DNA from: Pseudorasbora parva
Taxonomy: Eukaryota > Chordata > Actinopteri > Cypriniformes > Gobionidae
Assembly: GCF_024679245.1 (NCBI RefSeq)
Contig: NC_090191.1
Location: forward strand, 4,915,004 to 4,979,003
Direction of reading: 5' to 3'
DNA: 64,000 nt
In this document: in pieces, positions 44,242-55,542 of the stretch
Layout: the number at the start of each line of letters is the position of its first letter
Numbering within the stretch: the first letter of the stretch is position 1
Position numbers and translations under genes: made by a program
Notes under the pieces: generated by a model
Database searches by the model: none
Told to the model about the DNA's origin: nothing
What the model saw: the letters and a program-made list of their open reading frames with translations, nothing else

Positions 44242-44831
44242 TCAACACAGTTTCACTGATGATCCCCTAAAAACCCAAAACCCAACCCCAGGATAGAGTG
44301 TGTGTGTGAATGTGGTCTGGACTGAGTGGATGAGGCTCGTTGTGTCTCCAGAGACGCTGTAGAAGGACAGAGTTCCTGCTCTGGGATCCACAAACACTCC
44401 TGTTCTATAGATATCAACAAACTCTCCTTCATACCCTCCTCTACTGGGATCTGTTCTAATGCTGATGGGCTTTACAGGGAGATCAGTCTCTCTGTTATTG
44501 TGTCTGAATGAGTATCTGGAGGGAAAGCAGCTCAAACTCCAGGACTGATCATTTCCAAACAGACACTCATGACCCCGTCCCTTCCTGCCGATGGTCTTAT
44601 ATGACACTGATATACACACAACACCTTTCCACTCAATCTCCCAGTAGCAGCGTCCACACACACTCTCTCCACACACACTCTCTCTACACAACACCTGATG
44701 CTCATAATCAAATCTGTCTGGATGATCAGGATACGGATGGACTGTGTGAGTTTGTGTAATCTCTGTGTTCCCCTCAGACAGACGGAGGCGATTATGTGCT
44801 GTGTTCAGATCCAGAGTGAACTTCTGATAAT
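44242..44831 (-). CDS. PRY-SPRY (B30.2) terminal exon
   Basis: On the minus strand a strong acceptor (TTTTCTCTTCCTCAG) ends at 44832. The exon then reads YQKFTLDLNTAHNRLRLSEG (PRY), then HPYPDHPDRFDYEHQVLCRE, GRCYWEIEWKG, CLFGNDQSWSLSC, AGTLSFYSVSG and YPGVGFWVFRGSSVKLC before the stop (SPRY). This is the usual fish B30.2 domain, a ligand-binding module at the C-terminus of TRIM, finTRIM and NLRC3-like innate immune proteins. CRESVCGESVCG is a short local duplication. No RING, coiled coil or NACHT exon is seen upstream within the window (44832-47366), so it is an isolated terminal exon of a gene with distant exons or an orphan. The frame itself is intact. Confidence 0.8.
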
Positions 44832-44971
44832 CTGAGGAAGAGAAAACATCACAGTCAGGAATTATGAATCTCATCTTATAATGAACACTGGAAAACATTA
44901 ACATTATTCTTACAGAAACTCTCTTGAGTTGAGATCTGACAGTTTCCCCCACCTCATCTCCAGCAGCAGAT

Positions 44972-45341
44972 CTGAGCCTGATTTATGATTCTTATCCTGT
45001 CTATAAATCTCATCTCATCTGTAGCTCAGCGCTCGACTCTCAGGTCTGAGCCTGATTTATGATTCTTATCCTGTCTATAAATCTCATCTCATCTGTAGCT
45101 TAGCGCTCGACTCTCAGGTCTGAGCCTGATTTATGATTCTTATCCTGTCTATAAATCTCATCTCATCTGTAGCTCAGCGCTCGACTCTCAGGTCTGAGCC
45201 TGATTTATGATTCTTATCCTGTGTATAAATCTCATCTCATCTGCAGCTCAGCGCTCGACTCTCAGGTCTGAGCCTGATTTATGATTCTTATCCTGTCTAT
45301 AAATCTCATCTACTCTGTAGCTCAGCGCTCAACTCTCAGGT
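44972..45341. repeat. Five copies of a 74-bp tandem repeat
   Basis: The unit starting CTGAGCCTGATTTATGATTC recurs at 44972, 45046, 45120, 45194 and 45268 with only a few substitutions. It lies just upstream (minus strand) of the B30.2 exon. Confidence 0.95.
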
Positions 45342-46190
45342 CTGTTGCCAAGCAACCAATGATATCAAACTCTATCACAGAAGGACATTTATTATGAAAA
45401 TCTTCATAAAGTGTTTTATTCTTTCATTCTCATTTCATTTTATTCTTTCGTTCTGTGATAGATTGAGTCACAACCAAGCCCGCAGTCTCCCTCTCAGATA
45501 CTGAAGCTTTCGCGCCTCGATCGCCCCCCGGTGACCGGTCTCAGTATAGTCGCCCCTCTGTGTTTTCTAATGGACGCGAGGCAAACTAAACAATAAAATT
45601 ACACTTCAAATATTTTGTCCCCAAAGATAATTTGTCACTGAAGGCAGTTATCATCACGATGATTTCATTTCAAGTGTTCGTTTTTAAAATAAGTTTAGTT
45701 TTAGTTAATTATTGATGCTATAAAAAGGGGGGGGGGGGTCATGATTGACAGCTGAGATTGACGTCTTCTCTGAGTGAAGTTGTCACTGAGGCACTAACTG
45801 ACTTTTTTCAGGATTTTTGGGAGCAGATTGGAGCTTTAGCTTTAATTTCTACATTTCCATAACTGTTTATTTCACAATAACATAATTAATTGTTCTGCAT
45901 CTGCGAGAGTGTGGGCGGGCTTTTGATATCGCAGCTGTCCTTCCTGCTCTACTTCCTGTTCTCTATTGCGCAACTCCGGTCCCAAAATCTCTACTGCGCA
46001 GACTCTGTCCCAAGATGTCAGCGCCGTGCAGACCGCCTGAAAGCTTCAAATCTGCCAAGCGGAAACGGATGATGTCGAGTCGTCCAAATTTTTTTATGGT
46101 CTATGGTCACAACTGAGGCTCTGACTGAAATTACCATGGTGACCAAACAGATCAGATAGGATCATGTGTTGGGTAGTTGATTTAGAGGTA
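45342..46190. other. Spacer
   Basis: Includes an 11-G run at about 45727 and a GC-richer repeat-like stretch at 45960-46090. No gene recognised. Confidence 0.4.
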
Positions 46191-46194
46191 GGGA

Positions 46195-46247
46195 CAGTGT
46201 GCGTGTGTGTGTGCGTGTGTGTGTGTTGGGAAGGTTTATGGGTAGGG

Positions 46248-46278
<31 letters not shown>

Positions 46279-46302
46279 TGGGTGTAGATTTAGGCATAAG
46301 GA

Positions 46303-46338
<36 letters not shown>

Positions 46339-46442
46339 ATATAATGTGTTTTTAGACGTACATTTGTGTAGTCCTGCAGTAATCCTGATCTCTCCTCCAT
46401 GATCCACACTACAAAACACACACAGTGACAGTTAATCAGTGT

Positions 46443-46488
<46 letters not shown>

Positions 46489-46490
46489 TC
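46195..46490. repeat. Compound (TG)n / (CA)n microsatellites
   Basis: Three (GT)n runs at 46198-46225, 46250-46278 and 46305-46336 are separated by related spacers (TTGGG..TTTA.GG.A.GG.CAGTG). A (CA)n run follows at 46443-46484. Open frames across these are artefacts. Confidence 0.95.
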
Positions 46491-47366
46491 ACACACAATC
46501 ACTCTCACAAAAAACACATACACACAATCTCACACAACACAATCACTCATACACTCACAATCACAAAAGACTCGAGTTTGAACCTCGCTCAGAGCGGGCA
46601 GTGCGAATCTAGGCATATTAACATTCACTGTCTTTAGTGCTTTAGCTTTCCAAAAAAATACAGCAACGTTTGAGCAGCAATGTTTTATTTTTGGATAAAT
46701 TGAGAGCTTTCAATTTGAAAAGTTAAAATAGATTGCTAGCCACGCCTCTAAAAGAGCCGTCATGAAATGTGTGATATGATACAACGGACAGTAAACCATT
46801 GAAACGTCTGCCTATATCGCAGGGCGTCAGCACTAACACACGTGAACAATAAAAACTCAAATTCAGCTTCCTTTTTATATAAAAATATTGACAAGACAAC
46901 CAGCAAAAAAATGTGCCATGCTTCATCTCGTGGTGCGTCTGATATTATATTCTTTACAAACAGTGATAACTTCACTGCAGATTAGACACACCAGCTTTAC
47001 ATTCACAAAACCAGGCAGGATACACGCACAGATGTCTTCCCATTCTTCTTTGTATGCCCTATTTTTGCTGTTATCTTTCCTCTTGAGACACTTTGATACT
47101 GCTATCTTTAATGTTGACATAACTCTGCACTCGATGTAATAATAATCGTACCTCCAGCACGCAAGCGATTAAAAAATGCTGTTTAGTACGTGAGGATGCT
47201 AAGGAATAATTCGGAGTGTGAAAGTATGCTACGTGATGTCAAATAATTATAATAAATAATAAATAGGTTCCATATATAACAAACAAATTAAAATATATTT
47301 ATTATTCACAATATGGTAAGTGGAAATAATAAAACAAATATATTTCGTTAAGAGCATGACTCAAAC
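46491..47366. other. Spacer with a tRNA-like B-box sequence
   Basis: GAGTTTGAACCTCGCTCAGAGCGGG at 46568-46592 matches, with few changes, the minus-strand sequence at 58873-58897. Both resemble a polymerase III B box followed by a short stem, as in tRNA-derived SINEs. The rest is AT-rich with no recognised gene. Confidence 0.4.
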
Positions 47367-47783
47367 TGTCACAAACGCCGGTGAAGTTTCCACCAGCGGC
47401 CACCGGAGGTCGCACTCTCCAGAGTACTGAGCTCATACGGACTGCATTTCCCACGCACCCACATTCTGGGACTGATTAGCACACACCTGTTCTTCATCAC
47501 ACAGACTCTTTAGCCCTGAACACACAGGCTATAGCTGTGTCTCATTTTAGAAGGCTGCGTCCTCCGGAGGTCGCATTAGAAGGGTGCATACGTCATAAGG
47601 CTGTCTCATTTCAAAAAAGTGAGTAGGACTCAACAAATGCGACCTTCGAATGCGTCCTTCTTTCAGAGGATTTCGGAGTGTGCATGAGGTATAGCCTTCA
47701 CGGCTGGAGATAACCCACAATTCTTTGTTTCTCCGTTAACAACCGTCATATTTTTTTAAATATTATATGTACGATGTAATCAC

Positions 47784-50728
47784 ACTGTCCCAATGTGAAG
47801 GCTGCACCCTCTGAAGGCCGCATTTGAAGTGCGATTACGTCACAGCGGCACTACGAAGGCTGTCCCAAAGTGAAGGCTGCACCCTCTGAAGGCCGCATTT
47901 GAAGTGCGATTACGTCACAGCGGCACTACGAAGGCTGTCCCAATGTGAAGGCTGCACCCTCTGAAGGCCGCATGTGAAGTGCGATTACGTCACAGCGGCA
48001 CAACGAAGGCTGTCCCAAAGTGAAGGCTGCACCCTCTGAAGGCCACATTTGAAGTGCGATTGCGTCACAGCGGCACTACGAAGGCTGTCCCAAAGTGAAG
48101 GCTGCACCCTCTGAAGGCCACATTTGAAGTGCGATTACATCACAGCGGCACTACGAAGGCTGTCCCAATGTGAAGGCTGCACCTCTGAAGGCCACATTTG
48201 AAGTGCGATTACGTCACAGCGGCACTACGAAGGCTGTCCCAAAGTGAAGGCTGCACCCTCTGAAGGCCACATTTGAAGTGCGATTGCGTCACAGCGGCAC
48301 TACGAAGGCTGTCCCAATGTGAAGGCTGCACCCTCTGAAGGCCACATTTGAAGTGTGATTGCGTCACAGCGGCACTACGAAGGCTGTCCCAATGTGAAGG
48401 CTGCACCTCTGAAGGCCACATTTGAAGTGCGATTACATCACAGCGGCACTTCAAAGGCTGTCCCAATGTGAAGGCTGCATCTCTGAAGGCCACATTTGAA
48501 GTGCGATTACGTCATAGCGGCACTACGAAGGCTGTCCCAATGTGAAGGCTGCATCTCTGAAGGCCACATTTGAAGTGCGATTACGTCACAACGGCACTAC
48601 GAAGGCTGTCCCAAAGTGAAGGCTGCACCTCTGAAGGCCGCATTTGAAGTGCGATTACGTCACAGCGGCACTACGAAGGCTGCACCTCTGAAGGCTGCAC
48701 CTCTGAAGGCCTCATTTGAAGTGCGATTACGTCACAGCGGCACTTCGAAGACTGTCCCAATGTGAAGGCTGCACCCTCTGAAGGCCACATTTGAAGTGCG
48801 ATTGCGTCACAGCGGCACTACGAAGGCTGTCCCAATGTGAAGGCTGCACCTCTGAAGGCCACATTTGAAGTGCGATTACATCACAGCGGCACTTCGAAGG
48901 CTGTCCCAATGTGAAGGCTGCATCTCTGAAGGCCACATTTGAAGTGCGATTACGTCATAGCGGCACTACGAAGGCTGTCCCAATGTGAAGGCTGCATCTC
49001 TGAAGGCCACATTTGAAGTGCGATTACGTCACAACGGCACTACGAAGGCTGTCCCAAAGTGAAGGCTGCACCTCTGAAGGCCGCATTTGAAGTGCGATTA
49101 CGTCACAGCGGCACTACGAAGGCTGCACCTCTGAAGGCTGCACCTCTGAAGGCCTCATTTGAAGTGCGATTACGTCACAGCGGCACTACGAAGGCTGTCC
49201 CGATGTGAAGGCTGCATCTCTGAAGGCCACATTTGAAGTGCGATTACGTCACAGCGGCACTACGAAGACTGTCCCAATGTGAAGGCTGCACCCTCTGAAG
49301 GCCACATTTGAAGTGCGATTACGTCACAGCGGCACTACGAAGGCTGTCCCAAAGTGAAGGCTGCACCCTCTGAAGGCCACATTTGAAGTGCGATTGCGTC
49401 ACAGTGGCACTACGAAGGCTGTCCCAAAGTGAAAGCTGCACCCTCTGAAGGCCACATTTGAAGTGCGATTACGTCGCAACGGCACTACGAAGGCTGTCCC
49501 AAAGTGAAGGCTGCACCTCTGAAGGCCGCATTTGAAGTGCGATTACGTCACAGCGGCACTACGAAGGCTGCACCTCTGAAGGCCACATTTGAAGTGCGAT
49601 TACGTCACAGCGGCACTACGAAGGCTGTCCCAAAGTGAAGGCTGCACCCTCTGAAGGCCACATCTGAAGTGCGATTGCGTCACAGTGGCACTACGAAGGC
49701 TGTCCCAAAGTGAAAGCTGCACCCTCTGAAGGCCACATTTGAAGTGCGATTACGTCACAGCGGCACTTCGAAGACTGTCCCAATGTGAAGGCTGCACCCT
49801 CTGAAGGCCACATTTGAAGTGCGATTACGTCGCAACGGCACTACGAAGGCTGTCCCAAAGTGAAGGCTGCACCTCTGAAGGCCACATTTGAAGTCCGATT
49901 ACGTCACAGCGGCACTTCAAAGGCTGTCCCAATGTGAAGGCTGCACCTCTGAAGGCCGCATTTGAAGTGTGATTACGTCACAGCGGCACTACGAAGGCTG
50001 TCCCAGTGTGAAGACTGAACCTCTGAAGGCCGCATTTGAAGTGCGATTACGTCACAGCGGCACTACGAAGGCTGTCCCAGTGTGAAGACTGAACCTCTGA
50101 AGGCCGCATTTGAAGTGCGATTACGTCACAGCGGCACTACGAAGGCTGTCCCAATGTGAAGGCCACATTTGAAGTGCGATTACATCACAGCGGCACTACG
50201 AAGGCTGTCCCAATGTGAAGGCTGCACCCTCTGAAGGCCACATTTGAAGTGCGATTATGTCACAGCGGCACTACGAAGGCTGTCCCAAAGTGAAGGCTGC
50301 ACCCTCTGAAGGCCACATTTGAAGTGCGATTACATCACAGCGGCACTACGAAGGCTGTCCCAATGTGAAGGCTGCACCTCTGAAGGCCTCATTTGAAGTG
50401 CGATTACGTCACAGCGGCACTACGAAGGCTGTCCCAAAGTGAAGGCTGCACCTCTGAAGGCCTCATTTGAAGTGCGAATACATCACAGCGGCACTACGAA
50501 GGCTGTCCCAATGTGAAAGCTGCACCTCTGAAGGCCACATTTGAAGTGCGATTACGTCACAGCGGCACTACGAAGGCTGTCCCAATGTGAAGGCTGCACC
50601 TCTGGAAGCCACATTTGAAGTGCGATTACATCACAGCGGCACTACGAAGGCTGTCCCAATGTGAAGGCTGCACCTCTGAAGGCCGCATTTGAAGTGCGAT
50701 TACGTCACAACGGCACTACGAAGGCTGC
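47784..50728 (+). repeat. 75-bp satellite array, about 39 units
   Basis: The unit TGTCCCAATGTGAAGGCTGC, ACCCTCTGAAGGCCACATTT, GAAGTGCGATTACGTCACAG, CGGCACTACGAAGGC repeats with 74-76 base spacing and a few truncated units (for example 48670-48720). Variant positions (ACC[C]TCT, CCACA/CCGCA/CCTCA, ACGTCA/GCGTCA/ACATCA) recur in patterns that suggest higher-order duplication. Compare 48430-48720 with 48870-49160. Confidence 0.96.
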
Positions 50729-51174
50729 CGCAATTCATGAGTGACTTCAAAATGCGCCCTTCGGTTCTCAGGCAAAGGAAGGGTACAGCAGATGGAACCT
50801 TCCCATAACTTCGCAGCCTTCCCTATCCCAGAATTCATAGCACACTGGTGACTACAGGATTTGACTGGTCCGTTTTCCCGCGGCACTCGATCAGATTTCC
50901 CAGTTAAATATGGTATAGCGGTCGGTAACTCAGTTAGCCTGGATACTATTGAACACAACAGCGCAAGCGCTTGAAGTAAATAAAACGTTTAGTGCATTCG
51001 CACAGTTTCCAGTTCCCTGCGCTGAGCAACCAAGATAAACTTTAATTTCCCAATTTTAACTTGCATAAATGCTATTCATTTTTCAACCATTCTCACAAGA
51101 AGAGGAATCAATCCATTATCACCCTTTTCTCTGTTTCTTTCTTTTTTCATACACTTTCTTTAAATAGCCTTCAA

Positions 51175-52495
51175 AATATAATCGACGCGTGGGGCTGTAT
51201 TTCCGTCCCGCTCCCACTATTCCGCACCGCACCATTCCGCTCGCGTGTAAAATTCACTCCGTGCTCACCCGCTATAAATTATTTTATTCCCGACCCGACT
51301 GATCCAGCTAAATTTAGATTTTGTTTCCAGAATCTATCTTTTAAATTCCCCTTACAGAAAGAGAGACACTGGGGATAGGAATTGTCTGTGCAATCATTTA
51401 TTTTTCTTACAGCCTACTGTCAACACCGTAGCTAAAACAAATATCACAGAAAAATAGGCTAAATCAAATGTGACATCTGTCACTCAGAATTATAAGAAAA
51501 AATGCAAATAAACGAAAACTGCTGACTTAGATGCTAAAATAAAGTTTTTTATATGAATGAATGAATGAATGAATGAATGAATGAATGTTCTCTGACAACG
51601 GTCACCGAAAGATCGATCCTCCAAAGGCTGAATGCGTGGCCGACACAGAACAATTTAAATGGCTAGGCTATATTATTAGCTTATTATTATTTTTTATGCA
51701 AGTTATTTGTAAATTAAACAAAGAAACTGCTGTCTATTGTTCATTTTCGTTAACTTCAAACATAGGCTAAATTAAAGAGAAGTGGTTGTTCTATAGCCTA
51801 CATTGTTTATTTTTTGTAGTGCACGTTAAAATTTGTAGCTACATTAAACACATTTATATATGTTTATACATATATTTTCTTGTCATGTAATTTAAAATGT
51901 GTAAATGAAAATAAATTGGTCTATAGCCTATAAGCCTACCTAAAGTAGGCTTTTTACAACTAGCCTATTTATAGACCAATAATATAACTTTAAACTTATA
52001 ACAATAAACTATGAGTTTAACATCAGAAACAACAGAAATTTTAATTATCAGCTAAACCGGAAGAAAACACTTTTCTACACTTTCATTGTGCTGAGCGGGA
52101 GAAGCTGGAGCTGGACTGGGATGGGGAATAATGCACAATAGAGACTCTGGTAAGACCTGAGCGGGACATCATCTTCTGGGATGATCAGGGCATATTTCCA
52201 CTGTCCGCAGCTCTGCGAGGCTGAATCGGTCGACGGCTGGCATCATGTCATAAAAAGTAGACAATGCATCTGAGATGATGAGTTGAATAAAAATAAGTAG
52301 GCCTACTTAAAGAAAAACTTGGACTTATATATAAAGGTTTAAAATATATTGTAACCGTTACATTTAACATAAGAAATAAACTGTTAACTAATAATTGCAA
52401 TTTGACAATATTTAACCGGCTACAGATTTACATGGGGTCCGGTCTCCCATCGTCGCAGGCTTTGAAGCATGTCAAAATCCAATAAAAAGCTATAC

Positions 52496-52546
<51 letters not shown>

Positions 52547-53819
52547 TTTTTTTATATATATATATATCCCCTTAGCATTCCTGTCAATTTTGCCTAAAAC
52601 GCCTGAAATAGGGCATACCCAAAATAAATTGCATGCTGTGCTTGAACCATATGGAGGATATGCATGGATTTGGTCTCTTTTAAAACGTGACACTCTGAGG
52701 TTTGTTCCTAAACTGTCAAAATCACTGTAAGTCTTACTGGTATTGAGTAATATAATTTTGAACTCACTGAAAAATTAAAAAAAAATATTCTGCCTAATTT
52801 TTTTTGTAAGAAGATGCCTGCAGATAACTATAGCTGGTAGCTATTAGCTGGAAAACACAATGGGATCACAAATCCAATTTCAAATTTGATATCAATACCT
52901 CATAAAATGAGTGTTTTAAACTTGTTTATCTAAATGTATTTCTAGGCGCTCTGCAAAAAAGGCCACCTGGAGACTCCAAATGGCCCTTTGGAACCATAAA
53001 CAGATAAAATGCTTTTATTCTTGAATGCTTTTATGTAGAGTCATAATTTTAGTCTCATATGAAAGGTTACACTTAGAGCTATTCTATTCTTTATCCAGAT
53101 TCACTGTCATTCATAACTGAAACATTTTTTTCAATTTTTGAAACTAAAATATATTGTATATTGATACGTTCAGAATTTCATTGGCTATCAGACAAGACCG
53201 TCATTTTCGAAGTCTGATGCAATTGGATCGAATTACTGCCACTCAAATTGAGGGTGGGACTTTCTGCATCTCGAGCGCTCCTTGGCTGTTGGAGCTTGAA
53301 GTTACCACATAGATGCACCGATTGGCTCAAATGATGTGTCAATCAAAAGGGGAGCGTTCACTGATCATTTAGATAGCAGACAATTGCGACTGTTTACATG
53401 TTTTCATAGAACTATGGACAGAATAATCTGATGCTTTGATTGCTCAATCAGCTAATGTGAAATGATGCTACTATGCTCCATGGATGTTTATTGACATATG
53501 CATGTGTTATGGACTAAATATTGCCCTGAATTGGATTGACTGGACCCTTCACAGTGTAACCAGACCGTTTTTGGTGGAATGTTATGGATTTTCTCCAGTT
53601 TTTATTCAGAGTAAGCCCAATGGGGTGGTCTGACAAATCAAATGATTGTATCTGCTGTGTTGATTGTATCTTAAAAGGGTTTACATCCTTCGAATCGCGA
53701 GAATCTCAGCTTTCTGCGGATATGAGACATGTTAAACGTGTTTTTCCTGAGTTTATACAATTTATGATAACGATCCGATGTGCTGCCGGCGGAACATCGG
53801 ATCGAAATGGGGATATAGG

Positions 53820-53869
<50 letters not shown>

Positions 53870-53995
53870 TCCCTTTGTCTTTTTAAAATCTCCTCACGAA
53901 CGTCCGCTGTCAGTTGTCACAACCTGCTAGGCCATTAATGACGCTTCATTGTTGCCAAGTCTGGAGTGGGGTTGCATTTAGGCTACTGTTGCTTT
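51175..53995. repeat. Interspersed repeat, split copy
   Basis: 52097-52497 and 53866-53990 match the contiguous repeat at 5430-5885. The upstream part (CCGTCCCGCTCCCACTATTC at about 51200) may be the element's start. A (GAAT)n run lies at 51553-51587. No coding sequence is recognised. Confidence 0.6.
52568..53812. mobile_element. 1.25-kb insertion between two (TA)n tracts
   Basis: Flanked by (TA)n at 52498-52567 and 53821-53867, starting TATATCCCCTTAGC and ending with the complement of TATATCCCCATTTC. The shared TATATCCCC suggests a TIR element using TA targets. The 5430-5885 copy lacks it, giving the empty site. An open frame at 53584-53820 has no recognisable domain. Confidence 0.6.
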
Positions 53996-54594
53996 AGCGG
54001 GGTTGGTAGCCTATAGTCCACAGGTTAAGTTGTCTTTACTTAAGCAATATTTCTACTACCCGCACCCCGCGTTTCGGGATATTTTTTTGAAAAATCGGCA
54101 TTTTGGCCGTGATTCCACTACTTTTGATTAGCAATTGGAGGGGTTTTGTTATTCAGACCTGGCAACCCTGTCCCTCGGTTCGCCCTTCGTGCTGCTTCGT
54201 GCACTTTGAAGGTGTGGCCTGGCCTGGCCTTCGAAGTGCGCACCCTTCACTTTGGGACACAGCTACAGGCAGGCAGTGCGAAGTCTTGTTTGCCCCTGCT
54301 GCATTACTAAGCGTTATTTTCCCTGTGTTACCTTTGCCTGTGGACTAAATCTGCCTTACTCTTTGTGACGATCCTGTTCTGCCTGCCTTTTGTTCATTGT
54401 TTGCCAGGAATCTGGACTCTGATGGTTTGCTGCCTGCCCTGACCTTATGTCTGTTCTGACGATTCTCTCTGCCCTTCCTCTGACACTGCTGTTCTGCCAG
54501 GGGATTCAATCTAAGCCTGTTTGTACTCTGATACTGTGTTATTTAAATAAACTGCACATGGATCCCAACTAACCTGAGCCTTCGTCACACAAAC

Positions 54595-55542
54595 ATGCCA
54601 TTAATGGGCTTATAGAAATCCTCTTTTATTGTTTGAGTTATTATTTATCCATTCTGCATCTTCCACATGTGTATTTTAGCACAGGGGTCTGTGTTGCAAT
54701 TTGGTGAATGAAGATCCTTGCCAGGTTACATGTCACTAGGCGAATGCTTTATTCATTTATACTTTTTTTTGATAAGCTCACTACTAGTGATGCAAAGTCC
54801 GATTCATTTCCGCGAACCGGTTCTTTTCGGACAGTCCGGCTCAATGAACCAGTTCAAAAAGCCGATTCATAGGTTCCTGATGTCATCATGCAAAGATACA
54901 CATCTCTTTTCAAACAACTCAGTCAGTGGGCTTGTTGGACATGAACCAAAGCTGCAAAGACCGATCAGTGTAGCCGATGACATTAAAGTACAGCGACAGC
55001 AATTCAAAAGAGTACGAAGCCGGATGCTTGGCAGGCTACTTTGATGTCATTATTTGTCATTGATTGTCATGTTATTATATTTTAAAAATTCAGGTAAGTA
55101 ATCTGTGTGTCACTGCATATTAAAAACATTCTATTAAAGTTATTTCATGAACACATTGTGCTGATTATTGCCTTTTCATTCGCTCAAATTAATGGTGTTA
55201 TTTTGTTTTGCACCTGCACACATTGACTCACAAACACAGATGTTCTTTATGTCTGAAGTATATAGAAAGAGAAGCCCAAACCAGTCTTTGTTTATTGTCA
55301 TTATAAACTCTCTGATTTAATATACAATCTGCATGCACAATACACCTAACTAAAATTACAGTTTTTTCCATTTTAATAAAAATGGAGGCCTATTTAATAA
55401 TAAATAGATAAAAAAATATTTTAAGCATTTCCAGTAGGCTACGTGGCAAGTTATTTGAACAGGTGCTGTGCCAAATTCTTATGACAATCCCAATATTTGT
55501 AGGTTCAGGATTAGGTGCAGAGGATGGGTTAGGATTAGGCAA
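54595..55542. other. Spacer with a repeat fragment
   Basis: 54785-55040 (ACTAGTGATGCAAAGTCCGA, GAACCGGTTC, AATGAACCAGTTC) resembles a known type of fish interspersed repeat. The rest is AT-rich, and no gene is supported. Confidence 0.4.

Larger units (their letters stand above)
47533..54264. mobile_element. 6.7-kb TIR element containing a satellite array
   Basis: Left end AGCTGTGTCTCATTTTAGAA and right end the complement of AGCTGTGTCCCAAAGTGAAG form imperfect inverted repeats. The flanks ACAGGCTAT and ACAGGCAGG may be a worn 9-bp (or 6-bp) target duplication inside the solo LTR. The interior holds the 75-bp array (47784-50728) and another repeat copy (51175-53995). No transposase is recognised, so it is non-autonomous. 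Confidence 0.65.
47367..54589 (+). mobile_element. Solo LTR split by a 6.7-kb insertion, 5-bp TSD
   Basis: Left part 47367-47532 starts TGTCACAAACGCCGG; right part 54265-54589 ends GAGCCTTCGTCACA. CAAAC is duplicated at 47362-47366 and 54590-54594. The late AATAAACTGCACATGG suggests rightward orientation. Without the insertion the LTR would be about 0.5 kb. Confidence 0.82.

Noticed and set aside
46164..46484. Open frames of alternating Cys-Val or His-Thr
   Set aside because: They are translations of dinucleotide microsatellites.
48209..48936. Repetitive minus-strand open frames within the 75-bp array
   Set aside because: A 75-bp period keeps any frame open by chance; there is no splice or promoter context and the period drifts between 74 and 76.
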